From Nymphaea colorata (lineage: Eukaryota > Streptophyta > Magnoliopsida > Nymphaeales > Nymphaeaceae): a stretch of DNA of 64,000 nucleotides. Below, piece by piece: positions 37,601 through 51,396 of this stretch (positions are counted from its first letter, which is position 1; every line of letters begins with the position of its first letter). The stretch lies in the NCBI RefSeq assembly GCF_008831285.2, contig NC_045148.1, positions 2,978,001 through 3,042,000 of the forward strand, in the 5' to 3' direction. Made by a program: the position numbers and the translations under genes. Below the pieces are notes generated by a model. That model saw only the letters and a list, made by a program, of their open reading frames with translations. It did no database searches and had not been told where the DNA came from.

Positions 37601-40600
37601 TGTAAGTTTTATGAACATTAAAATTGAATACTATTAATGAAAATCATAATCAGTAACTAGAAGTATTGCTTATCTGTAGTCCACCTGATATTAGAACTAA
37701 AAGAATTGCCCACCAAATTTCTGTATAACAAGGCCCTTGTTAGGCTATTGAATGCAGGATGTCAAAGCCCATGAAAGGTGAAACGTTTGGCCCAAAGTAT
37801 CATGACTTACACTTGCAAATTTGTTTGATTAAACCAAGAAGGTAAGCTTCCCGTCATATTGTTGTACGACAAGTCACTGGAAGTAAAATGGAGAAAAAGT
37901 GTATAACTCATAAACATGACCAACAACTATAGTAGAACATTAAAGGACAACATTAGATAAGAGTTGATTCATAAGAATTATAGAGTAAAGCTCCCTAAAG
38001 TTGCAGCATGAATTTATTCAATAAACCATGATCTAACTACCATTTAAGAAGATATCTGCTTCTTTAGAAGCAGGTAACAACAGCACCGAAGGTTAAAATT
38101 CCAACATAGGGAATTTTCCTGTGTTAGCTTCATAGCTAGATATGTCCTGTTTGCATTGGAACAGCAAGCATGTCAATCTTATTCGTCTGCATCGGGGCAA
38201 GGAACACACAGAAATCTGTTTTTGAAATAAAAAGCAAGGTAATAAAATTGTGCATAGTTACTTAATTAGGTTAAGAAAAGGACAAGGTAGTTATGATTTC
38301 ACTGTTTTGGAGCTTTTTTACTAAATGACCATGTCACGCCTGCCTGGTGGAGATATCCGGACATACTTTATTGCCAAAAAGTAGGGCAGTACAGAAAAGC
38401 AAACAAGAAAAAACGAAAGAGTCCCTAAGCACAGGAAACTCCACTGTGCATATCAACATAGATAAGCCTGTTACAACTTACAACTAACATTAGGAAGCCT
38501 GAAAAAAATACTGTTCCACGTTGCTAGCTTGGAAAAGTAGAAAATAATACTTACAAATTGATCAGCACAACTTAGAAGCTGAACTGATCAGTTTCTTAGT
38601 TCCTACTTTTAAGAACAAGGAGTTTCAAATTTTTTCATGTTTTCCCCTGAATTTCATTAATATGTCTCATGCTTTCTTTGGGAAAGAAAATAGAAATCCT
38701 AAATGGAGAAAATGGAGAACATCAACACATTTTCCAAGTTAAACATACATACATGTTCAGCAGAGATGAACTTTTTTGTGAAGGCACAGAACCAGATAAC
38801 AGATTGTTCCCCAAGAACCTGCACAATGTACAAGATTATCCATGAATATCACCATTCTTCATACTTTAGCAATCGTAAGTACTGATAAATGAATGTGTAC
38901 TGCTGCAGTTACATACAAGTGAGAAAGTGAACTCATACTGAAGAGGGAAGATGGCAGCTGACCAGTAAAGCTGTTGAAGCTTAAGTCTCTGCAAAAGGCA
39001 CGTCGACCATTTGATAAGTGTGAATTAGTAAACCGATAACATCTATTATTGCATCAACGTATCATAGATTGGAAATATTACACAAAAGGATCAATGTGTC
39101 ATGGAATTATTGATGGCTTTGGGAGTTGAGATTGAAAGCATAAAAATGGAGTTTTGCATCGTTAAAATCTGCCTTCATTAGTCCAAACAGTTTCTAAACT
39201 TATGGCTGAAGAGACTAAAATAAGTCTCTTCATGGGAAGGCAATAGAAGACTTAGTCCTGACAGTGACTTAGACCTTTTGTCGGAAATGAGGGAATGGCA
39301 AAATGTTTGGAAAGAGAAGGGATATGAATAGAGAACGGATATGAATAATATTCAATGTAATTATTGTAAGGAATTGGGGCATATGAAGTTTAACTATCCC
39401 AGACCATTTAGGTCAAGAACAAAAACCAAGCTACTTAGATTTATAATTAAAGTACTTTTAAGTTTTAACAAAACATGAATGTTAAAATACTCGAGTCAAA
39501 CAGCCCCTTTCTCAGTCAAAGTCAATTTTACCGTTTTACCCCTTCTAAATGAGGGCACCTAAGTATTTTATCTCTTTTTGCTATATCTTAAGTTATGGTT
39601 TCAGCCCCTAGTTAGTGTACGGTTCTTGCCTTCTCTATTGTATTAGCTGGTTTTTGCTATTGCCATAGAGCAACTTGAAGATTAATGAAGATATGACTTT
39701 GAAAGCTACGATTTCTGTTCAATCTTGGTTTTGGGTTTGATTTTTGAAAATGGCATCAGAGCTTGAGCATATGATCTGACCAAGGTATGTTGGATTTTGC
39801 TTCATTTTGGAAGTGATTGTATGTATTCCATCTTGAAGTTGAACTGTCTGAAGCTGCATTGCACTCTGTAGTCTGTACTCTGTAGTATATAGATCTGTTT
39901 TGGGTCAGTCTTGGGTTTGGTATGAGTTGCTCGCAGGTTGTTTAAGGGTATATCCCAGTGTTGCTGGTTCTGTTTCTATGGTTTCCTGAGAGGAAACGTA
40001 AAGTTGGGAAGGCAAGAACTGATCTTGTTATAGGAAAGTTGTACATTTACAGCTCGACCTTGTTGTGAATCTTGCTGGGCGTTTAATTGTTTATCATTGA
40101 TCTAGTCTATTTTTCTATTGTGGTAGAGCACGATTTTGATGGTGTGAGGTTGAAGGACATTATTATTGTGGGAAATCTCATACCCACAGTTTGCTATTCA
40201 CTCAAATTATAGTCAGCTTTCTATCATACACACTGTCTATGTCAGTCTTTGCATAGACTGTGTGTTGATTATTGATCTAAGCTGGATATATTATCTATTG
40301 ACTGCTGAATCTTAGAAATATGGACAAGAAAGATCTTGTGCAAGTGACTGCTATAAAATTTGATGGGTCAAACTATGTAAATTGGGTTGAATACATGAAG
40401 GCAATTCTAAAGGGACTTGGACATTGGGAGTATGTTAAGGGCTTTAAGAGAAAGCCCAAAGATGATGATGAAGACTTTGAGACAACATTTGGTGAATGGG
40501 ATAAAAATAACTCTAAAGTGAAGTTACGGTTACTTGGAGATATGGAAACTGATATAGCTCTAAGCATAATCAATTTTGAAGATGAAGTGATACTTGGGAA

Positions 40601-43600
40601 TATCTCAAATTGATGTATGTGCTGTCAAATTGGGCAAAACGGTATCAGTTGGCACATAATTTGAGAAGTAAAAGGCAAAGAAATGAGTCCATTCAAATAT
40701 CTTTTGTAAAATTTATGCAAAATTCATATAACCTTGCTATGATGCTGCCTAATGTAAGATGTGTTAAATGTAAAGAATGTTTAGAATGCAAGAACTTAGA
40801 ATCAGATGTAAAGAACAGTAATATGTCATAGATTTTTTGATGGCGTTGAGGACAGAGTTCGAGAGTATAAGAAGGAGAATCTTACACCACCAAAGTACTC
40901 TCTTTGGTACAAGCAGTTTCTAAATCTATGGTTCAAGAAACAAAGAAGAAGTCTCTAGGAGGAAAAAGTATAGAAGAATCAGTGCTTGTGGTGACTAAAC
41001 CCTATGGTGAAAAAAGGAGATAGCTGGAGGTTTCTTAATAGAAAAAAAGATACAAGAAACATATAATGTAACTTTTTGAAGCAATGTCAGAGATTGGGTT
41101 CCAAAGATCTCCATCTGATCATTCTCTTTTTGTAAAAAGAAGCCCTCAAGGTATTGTGGTTGTGGTGGTACACGACATTATCTTAACAAGTGATAGTAAA
41201 ATTGATATCCAGGAAACCAAGAAATATTTACAACAGAATTTCATTACAAAAGATCTTGGTCTTCTCAGATATTTCTTAGGAATAGAAGTTGCAAGAAATA
41301 AAAAAGACATTGTATTGTCTCAAAGAAAGTATATCATGGATCTTTTATAAGAGACAGGGATGTTAGGGGCAAGACCTGCACTTATTCCTATGAATCTTAA
41401 AGTTCACCTACATGATGATCATTCAAATCATGTAGATAGCAAATCATATTGGTCTCTGATAGATAAGCTCTTATATGCTACTGCACACAATATATCTACC
41501 AATTGGACAGCTAAGTCAGTTTATGGACAAACCACAAAAAGTCCATTGGGAGGCTGCTATGATGGTGCTCAAATGCTTAAAATCTTGTCTTGGCAAGGGC
41601 CTTCTTCCTTTACTGATGCTGACTGTGCAGAATCAGTTGATGATAGAACATCCACTGCTAGTTTTTGTGTGTTTGTTGAAGGAAACTTGATATCGTGAAG
41701 AAGTAAGAAACAAGGAGTAATAGCTAGCTCAAGTGCAGAATCTGAATATAAATCTATGGCACAAACTGCCATAAAGATGACATGGGTAAAATCACTACTT
41801 GCATGCTTGGGAATTCAGGTTTCCTTGCCCATGAAGATGTTATGTGATAATAAATCAGCTACATATATTGCTAATAATCTAGTTTTTCACAAAAGAAAGC
41901 ATATCTAAGTAGATTGTCACTACATCAGGAAGATTGGAGTTGGCCATGAGAAAGGTGAGTTATTGATGTGTTCCCAACAAAGATCGCATCCGAAACGCCT
42001 CCTCGATGCTCAGCCATGGGGAGCCGAGCCTTCTTTTTTCCTCATCACCCTTACCATGAGTCATCTTCTGGCTGGACAACTACCATTCACCTAGGTTCCA
42101 CTAACAAGGGTCCAAGCCCTTCTCGTACTCTCGGAGTTCTCGATTGCCCAGGGCAGGAAAGCCGGTGACCTGCTGGACCATGGTATCCTAGCCAAGTTCA
42201 TGCTGGCCACATAGGCTGGATCAAGCCCAACCATGCTGGCCCTATCCTGGCCGGACATAGTAGCTAAGCCTGCCCGACCATTGTGGCCGAAATAGGGCCA
42301 GCCATTGAGGCCGAACCGTGGCCAGCCATCATGGTCGACTATGGCTGGCCATCATGGCTGAGTGACGGCCATCCATCCTGGCTGAGCCCAACCCGACCAT
42401 ACTTGCCTTGCCTAGTCCGCTCTTCCTAGTCGAGCCCGGCCTGGCCTTTCTGGCCGAGTCAGGTCCAGTCTAACTGCTAAACCTGGCTGAGCCACGTTTG
42501 ATGCTAACACACTGGCTATGGAGCCATCCACTGCACGACCACTTTAGCCAAATAGTGGCTGACCACCCTAGCCAGGTTGTGGCATCTTCGGCAAGGCTGG
42601 GCATGGGTGACCCGACCCGGACCCAAGAGGTCTTTGGGCAATGCACCCAGCCCAAGCTTGGATCAGAGTCCAGTCCAGCCCGACCCCCATGCGAAGACAC
42701 TGGCTAGCCATGTCATACCCCGACTTTTAACCCCCAAATTTGTTTTCTTTCAACATAACTCGCCGGGGTGCGATGATACAACAAAATTAATGGAGCTATG
42801 CAAATCAAATAACAGTGGGGCGAATAATTCATTTTTGCATCAAAATCAGTTCACACAAAATGACTTGACATTTATCAATGACACTCATGAAAAAAGTGCC
42901 CCCAAAACAAAACATCGATGTCTAAACCACCTACTTCAAGATGTGGATACCAACATTCAACAAGTCAATATGTTCCTCCATAGAAATGACCATCCATATT
43001 TTGATTATTTCTCAACAAATTTCACATGGTTCCACCACTACACAAGTGTGTACTGGATCATATAGGAATCAGGCACATGTTAAGGAGAGCTCATCCTTGA
43101 CATTATGGTGGAGAAAAGGAACCTGATTTATTCAAATGAACTGGAGCCAGAGACAAATTCTCTGGAGAAACACTTCAAGGACAAAACATGTTAAACACAA
43201 AGGAACTGAATTCTTCTTCAAAACCCAAAATGATGAAACACGCCTATACTTCTCATCTTTTCCATCAAAGAAGGTTTATATTCACTCAAAAAATATTAAT
43301 TATATTTATAATGCATAAAACATTTGAACAAATGGACACTGTGACTGTTGTCACTTCATAAAGTGAAAAAGGTAAAAGCTCAGAATTCTAAGGAAAGGTC
43401 TGACACTAATTTGGGCTCACATTCATGACACAGAAATCAAACACTCTCTATCTGCATTGACAACATTGATCATCAATTACTAAAGAAACCAAATAACTGA
43501 TGAGGTGAAAGGAACAACTATGAAAAACATTGAAACTGAAGTAGCATGCTCGTTAAATATAGAGCATGCTCGTTAAATATAGAGCATGAAGAAAATCAGG

Positions 43601-46600
43601 TACACATACTTATTCTCTAGAATTTTTTGTTTTCAATATATACAAGCTTGCCAATAGAGAAAAATATGCAACATTAGTTGTAGCACAATAATGATAACAA
43701 AATAACATCAAAAAAATCAACTTACAGGATCCGTAAGTTTTGAAGATCCCAAATATCAGCAGGAAAAGTACCAGACATCATATTATTTCTCAAAACCCTG
43801 TATGAAATAGGAAATCCAAGTTTACATTATTTTTACTTCTAACCAATCGATGTCAGACAAAAGAGATTGATAGTCATGAATACTTACAGTGTCTTTAACG
43901 ACTTCATATTTTTGATGAATGACAAAGAAGAACTACCATTTGATAATTCACTTATCCGCCTACGTGATTTTATGAGAAGCATGAATTAGGAGAAAGATAA
44001 CATTATGAGCAACAAAATCACACCAGAGGGACTCACAGGTCAGCCATTGAAGTCAAATTTGAAAAGCTAGAAGGTATTGGACCTTCGAAAGAATTCCCTT
44101 GCAGCCTCCTGCAGTGACTTATGGAGATGTCAAAAGCATCTGGTATCACTTCAACAAACATCAAAGTAATCATTCTTATTTCAAGTTTCTTCTTGTGAAC
44201 TCAACAAATGAAGCATAAACCAGACTTATGCTGCTGGTAAATTATCTTCAAAGGACCACTATTAATGTAGGAATTCAGCTACATTAAAATGGATAATGGC
44301 TTATGTGAATTCATATAAAGTTACACATATTTGTGAATGTTGTATGCCAGGCACATATCCCACAGGAATATGAGAGTTGTCAACCAAATGATGGACCTCT
44401 CAATCAATATGAATGAATAGTTAACTAAGAGTGCGACATGTACTTGTTAGAATCTGTGTAAATACTTAAATATTTACCCTGTGCATATACATGTTAATTT
44501 GTGTGTGTGTTTAGTCCTTTATATATTTATTATTTTATGATATACATACTGGTTAGATTATTTAGTCTATATAGGTTAGTATACAAAGTCGTTTTCATTT
44601 AGCATTTCTTGTGCTTTTTTCTGTTCTTTTCCCGTTTCGATTTTGAAATTTGTTGTAATGGTCAAATTTAGTCCTTGACCATATTTGGCCCTAAATGGAG
44701 TCAATTGGCCTCAGCCAGTCATCAGTGCAGCTCATTTGTCTATATATTGAGGAACTATTCCTTTTTGAGGCTTATGCTTTTCTAAGAATTATATTTCAAT
44801 AGTAGGTTTCATTTTGTATGTTTTTGTATCATAGAAAACCCTCGACACGACGAGAAAACCACAATGTTGGAGATGATTCCGGCGCTCACCAGCTTCCGGT
44901 CACTCTCTTCCTTAATTTTCATTAACACTCCAAAATAGGGTTACATAGGTTACTTAGATAAGACTCAACATGGACTGCGGAATGGATAGTGTCTAGACCT
45001 GGACCTAGACAAACATAACACGTCAACACTCCCCCTCAACTTGGGCATACAGGTCAAACATGCCCAACTTGGGTACATTTTTCTAAAATGAAGTAGATGG
45101 CAAGGCGTTGGTCAGTGCAGCTGTCTGATCTTCGGACTTCATATAGGGTAGGACAAGCTCTTTAGCATCAATTCTCTCTTGAATGAAATAACGGTCAATC
45201 TCCACATGCTTTGTTCTATCATGTAACACCGATTGTTGACCAAGTTAACTGCAGACTTCTTACCACAGTACATCTTCATTGCACCCTCAGTTTTGATTTT
45301 GATGTCAGCCAATAGCACTTTCAACCACAACAGTTCATGCAATCTCATGGCCATAGCCCTATATTCAGCCTCAGCATTGGAGCGGGAGCAAACGTCTTGT
45401 CTCTTACTTCTCCACACCACGAGATTTCCTCTCAAGTAAATACAGTAATCTGAGGTGAATCTTCTAGTATCCACACATCTTGCCTAGTCAGCATCTAAAT
45501 AACCTTCAATCTCAAGACAGTCTACTTAACATACAAGAGACCCTTGCCAGGACTCCTCTTTAAGTAACATGAAATCCTGTCAGCTGCCATTAAGTAAACA
45601 TTTGTTGGTGCATGCATAAATTGGCTCGTCACATTCACAACAAGGATAATATCAGGTCTAGTAAGATGGGATAAATCAACTTCCCAACAAGACATTGATA
45701 TCTTCCCTTGGCTTATTCACAAAGGGGCTCCCCATCTCTAAGGCTAAGTTTGTTTTCAGCATCTATGGGAGTAGAAGCAGGTCTACACCCAAGTGTTTCG
45801 GTCACCTTTAATAAATCTAGAATGTACTTTCTTTAATTTAACACAAGGCTTGCGTCTAACAAATTCAATGCCAAGAAAATATTTTAACTTTCTAAGGTCC
45901 TTGAGATCAAACTCGATAGTCAACAGTTTCTTTCACTTCATTATTTCATCTTCATCATTACTAGTGACAATCATATCATCAACATATACCAACATAAGAG
46001 TTATCAGTGTTCCTTTCTCTTTACAAAGAGAGTGTGATCCTCATTCCCTTAATGATATTCATATTGTCTCATTACAAGTCTAAGTCGTACAAACCCCGCC
46101 CTGAGAGATTGCTTGAGTCCATACAAGGCTTTCTTCAACCTGCAGCATTTTCCAAGTTCTTCATAATCTGGAGGCATGCACATATATACTTCCTAGAAAA
46201 ATGTCCTTAACATCTAGTTGGTACATCTTTTTACGACTGCTAAGGAGATGATAACTCTAATAGTTTTCATCTTTACAACAGGAGTAGATGTTTCCAAGTA
46301 GTCAGTCCCATATTCCTCAAAATGGGGTTGTTGAATGAAAGAATCAGCAGTTGCTACATGTCACCAGAGCTCTTCTGTTCCAAAGACATCTTCCAAAGAA
46401 GTATTGGGGGGGATGTTGAGCTAACCAGTGCACATTTGATTAACTGTATGCCTAGTCATGTGTTGAATGGATGTACGTCTCATTCTATTTTAGCAGGGAG
46501 TCATGAACATTTTTCTCTCCCACCTCGGGTTTTTGGTTGTCTGTTCTATCCACAATCACAGTCCCAATATCAAAAAACTTGACCGCAGGTCGATTAAGTG

Positions 46601-49600
46601 TGTGTTGCTTGGTTATTCTCCTACTCAAAAAGGATATAAGTGTCTAGACCCTTCCACTGGTCGTGTACATGTAACCACAAACGTCTCCTTCCTAGAACAT
46701 GTTTCCTATTTTGGTGAGAATTCTCTTAAGGGGGAGAGGTCCAAAAAAAGGGAAGAATATTCTCAAAATCAAGAGATTCAGTTTGCAAACTTTCTGAGAG
46801 TACAAAAAGGAATTTACAGAATTTCTGAAGCACAAAAAGGATGATGATTGCTCAACTGGAAATGAGGAGGATCGTGATTGCTTGTTTAGGCAGGTTTATT
46901 CCAAGAGAAGATCGATTGTCACTGAGCTAGTTGGTGAATTGACTGGTGATATTGATCCCAATCCTAATCTCACACCTTCCTTGGATGACCCAAGGCGTGG
47001 CCGTGAGATGTCAATTGAGGGTAGGCAAACATAAGCTGAAATTGAAGAGTTACCCATTGCTCTCAGAAAGGGTATAAGGTCATGTAGTCAACACCATATT
47101 GGTGATTTCATATATATTCTAAATTGAGCAAGAACTACAAATGTTTCATATTTTCTCTTTCTATAGCTATGATTCCCAGGACTGTTACTGAGGCTCGGAG
47201 TAATCCAAAATGGGTTCATGCGATGCAAGAAAAAATGGAAGCATTGAAGAAAAATAGAACATGGGAGATGGTAAATGTCCCTCAAACGGCCCATCTTGTA
47301 GGATCCAAGTGGGTCTACACCATCAAATATAAGTCAAACGGAAGTGTGGAAAGGTACAAAGCTCGTTTGGTTGTCAAGGGGTTTAGTTAGAAATATATGA
47401 TTAACTGCTTGGAAACATTGCTCATGTTGCAAAGATGAAATCTGTTAGAATTATCCTCTCCTTAACAGTCGTAAAGGAGTGGAAGATTTACCAACTAAAT
47501 GTTAAGAACGCTTTCCTAAATGGAGACCTCGAAAAGGAAGTATATATGTGCATGCCTCCAGGATATGAGGAACTTGGAAAATGCTGCAGGTTGAAGAAAG
47601 CCTTGTATGGGCTCAAGCAATCCCCCCAGGCATGGTTTGAACGACTCAGACTTGTGTTGAGTCGACATGGATATCATCAAGGGTATGGAGATCACACTCT
47701 CTTCGTAAAGAGAAATAAGCACAAGGTGACTCTTATGTTGGTATATGTTGATGATATGATTGTCATAGGTAATGATGAAGATGAAATAACGAAGTTAAAG
47801 AAACTATTGGCTATCGAGTTTGACCTCAAGGGCCTTGGCAAGTTGAAATATTTTCTTTGCATTGAAATTGCTAGGTCAGGCACAACTGTCGTGTCAAATC
47901 AAAGAAAGTACCATCTAGATTTATTAAAGGAGACTGAGAAACTTGGATGTAGACCTGCTTCTATTCCTATAGATGTTGGACACAAACATAGCTTCAGAGA
48001 TGGAGAGCCCCTTTGTGAAGAAGCCAATGGAACAACGTCATATTGGGAAGTTGATTTATCTCACTCTTACTAGACCTGATATTACCTTTGTTGTGAATGT
48101 GATGAGTAGTTTATGCATGCACCCGTGGATGCTCACTTATTAAAGGCACTTGATAGGATTTTATGTTACTCGAAGAGGAGCCCTGATAAGGGTCGCTTGT
48201 ATGTTAAGCGAGACTCTCTTGAGATCGAAGGTTATTCATATGCTGTTGGGCAAGATGTGTGGATACTAGGAGATCCACCTCAGGTTACTGTATTTACTTG
48301 GGAGGAAATCTCATGGTGTGGAGAAGTAAGAGACAGGGTTGCTCCCACTCCAGTGCTGAGGCTGAATATAGGGTTGTGGCCATGGGGGTGTCTGAGCTGC
48401 TGTGGCTGAAAGTGATATTGGCAAACATCGGAATCAAAATTGAGGGACAATGAAAATGTAGTGATAACAAGCCTGCAATCAACTTGGTCAACAATTCAGT
48501 GTTATATGATAGAACGAAGCATGTGGAGATTGACCATCCTTTCATTTGGGAGAGAATTGATGCTAAAGAGTTTGTCCTTCCCTGCATGAAGTTCAAAGAT
48601 CAGACAGCTAATGCACTAACCAAGGCCTTGCCATCTACTTCATTTGGGAGAAATGTATCCATGTTGGGCATGTTCGACCTGTATGCCCAACTTGGGGGGG
48701 AGTTTGACATGTTATGTATGTATGGGTCCAGGTCTGGACGCTATCTGACCCATAGTCCATGTTGAGTTCTATTTAAGTAACCTTTGTAACCCTAATTGAA
48801 AGTGTTAATGAAAATAAAGTGTCAAAGAGACTGGCAGATGGTGAGCGCCGGAATCATCTCCAACATCGTGGTTTTTTCCCTCGTGTTGAGGGGTTTCTAT
48901 GTTATATTTGTGTTCTTTGTGTGTTTTACAATTCAACACTCTGTATATATCATTTCGTTATAATAAATGTAAGGGTCTAACCCCCAACAAGCTTCATTGC
49001 AACAAGGTCTTTATCCCTATATCTTCACAAGCAGTTGAACCTGTACTCATCTCATCAAAATGCTTTCCAGTTCTGGAGAATATGACAGGCTATTAAATTT
49101 AAAAGAACACCTCCTTATGGTTATTATTTGATTTCCTAGTACTGTTATGCCCTTACATGGACTTGTCACATTTCTAGCATAGATAAACCACAAATATTCA
49201 TAAATTATCATAATATCAGAAGAGTTCCATTTTTTCATACAAGAGTAAATGGTGTGAAGCACATAACCATGCTTAAGTTGCTAAAGATAGAACCTGATAT
49301 CAGCAAATATGAACAGGAAGTGTACTTACAACGTGGTAAGTTTTGTCCACTTGCCAATGAAATCAGGTATCTTTCCAGTGAATTGGTTGTCAAATGCCCA
49401 CCTAAAAGAAAAAAATATGTGCATGATTATCATCCCACCAATGATACAAATGCTCTCTGAATGAAAGAAAAGGGGGGAGAAAATGGAACTCTTACAATGT
49501 CTGCATGTTCTGCAGTTTAATGAAAGTTGAAGGAATTGGACCACTAACTCCAGCACTATCAATGTATCTGCCACATCAAAAGATTGGTGATGAAAGAAAT

Positions 49601-51355
49601 TTAAATGCACATGATAAATAACATAATATCTGTAACCATGAATAAATAAGACACAATGTCAACAAATGAACCTTGAAAAGTGACAAAAAAAAAAGCCTTT
49701 TCAAAAATCGTCAGACCTCTTCTTTGTAGATTTTTCAGTCAAGTTTTCCAATCTAACTGCATGCACTGACTGTAAGGACCCTAAAAATGGAACAAAAAGA
49801 TGATTGGCCTTCTCTGTTAATCTCATGGTGAAAATAAAAGAGGAGTTTTGATAAAATTTATACCTGTACAGTTTCATTTTTCTCACCATATCAATTAGGA
49901 ATATAACTGATTTGTGGAAAAAGCACATCCATACAGTTAAAGCTTCTATCAAGTTGCTCACTTATGACAGCTAGCTCAGACTGTTGAGTTATGGAAGACT
50001 AGCTAGAAAGATTAGACTGGGAGACAATGGACTAAAATGTATTACCAATTTGGTTTCACTTATTCAGTGTAAAAATGTGAATGTTGCATTAGTTGTAAAT
50101 GGTTTTTAATAATTGCTGCTTTGGGGTGCACAGTTATGGAAGGGACATCCTTTTTACATTGCATCAACATAGGAATGCAATAACTCTTACCTCTTCAAAA
50201 TGGGAATATTAATGAAGGAAACCTTTTCAGTGCTGTTTCATGAAAGCGGCCTTCTAATTCTTGCATTCTAGAGCATAATAGATAAATATCTAGTGACCCT
50301 GATCTACCAATCATAGCAAAACCATTGGAATATATATAGCCTGTATGACCCAAGGTCCAAATTTTCAAGCAGCTGATCTTTGAAAGGAAACAGTGAAAGG
50401 TTATTTCACCAGCTTAAGACTGGGCAATATGACATTTATAGTTGAAGAGATATGACGGTTGTTGAATAATATTTGTATTAGGTGGTGTTTTGAATATTTA
50501 AGAGTTTTAGGAACAACTCTTTACAAATAAATGTTCTAGTAGTGGACTAATCTTGTAATTTGTTATCTTACCCTAATTCTCATTTAACGTGAGAAAAGGG
50601 CCGACTATTGGAACAACAAACAATTTTCTCGCTCTCTCTCTTTCTCTCTCGCTCTCAAACTCTTCTCCTTTCCCTTCTTGCTTCCAGCAACATGGTATCA
50701 GAGCCCAACAATTCTTGGGACTGACACCTATTTCTCTCCCTCGTCATCTTACCCATCTTCTTCCTCTTCTTATGTTATCGTTGTGGATTTTGTGGGTAAA
50801 ACTTGTGGATCGTGCATGTTGGGGCTCAATCTAGGGTTTTCTTAACAAAAGATGAAAACCCTAGATCGATGCCTTGTTGAAGTGGATGTGGTTGCAAAAT
50901 AGCTAATGGTCCTTGTTGCTGGTCACTTCTACTAAGTGTGGGAACAGCAGAGTATTTTTCATTGATGCTGGTCACTTTTGCTAAGCGTGGGAACAGCAGA
51001 GTGTTCTTCCTTGTCGCTGGTAACTTCAGCTAAGCTTGGGAACATCTTCAAGTTGTGGCGTGGCGTGGATGTTAGGACTGATACATGTGAAGTTAAACAA
51101 GGCATGGAAAAGATACCTACGATAATCTGCTTCTTGTCTGCCGTGGACCAGCTCTCTATGTTATAAAGTGAAATTTTTTTTTTCAGCAGAAAGCTTCTTA
51201 TCAACTGTGTTGAAGAGTGTTTCTGCAATACTAGAAAGTTGGAGAGTAGGTCTTTAAATATTTTCTTATATTTAGTGGACTAAATCTGTAATTGTTATAT
51301 TGTCAACCCTAATCTCTTTTAATATGAGATTAGGGTTACGTGAATGAGATAGAAA

Positions 51356-51396
<41 letters not shown>

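Larger units (their letters stand above)
39480..41950 (+). mobile_element. Degraded plus-strand Copia in an RLK intron
   Basis: A probable 5' LTR (39,480 to about 39,748, starting TGTTAAAATACTC) is followed by a primer-binding-like TGGCATCAGAGC. Gag begins at 40,320; a large gap removes protease, integrase and most reverse transcriptase; reverse transcriptase/RNase H pieces run to 41,950. No 3' LTR seen. Same family as the 13.7-15.0 kb element. Confidence 0.8.
44819..48938. mobile_element. Head-to-head pair of Copia 3' halves in an RLK intron
   Basis: Left arm (minus): LTR 44,819-45,028, inverted polypurine tract CTCCCCCTCAAC, RNase H and reverse transcriptase to about 46,320. Right arm (plus): integrase from about 46,300, reverse transcriptase, RNase H, polypurine tract and LTR about 48,702-48,938. 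Both arms are the same family. The outer about 1.5 kb of each arm form a large inverted repeat around a roughly 1.1-kb single-copy centre. No primer-binding site or 5' leader remains. Confidence 0.85.

Noticed and set aside
42470-43065. Several overlapping open frames in the GC-rich block
   Set aside because: They follow from base composition and have no conserved motif or splice pattern; different frames on both strands are equally open.
49326-49610. A single long minus-strand open frame across RLK exons 6 and 7
   Set aside because: It reads exon 7 correctly but exon 6 in the wrong frame; splicing gives two separate 72-nt exons.
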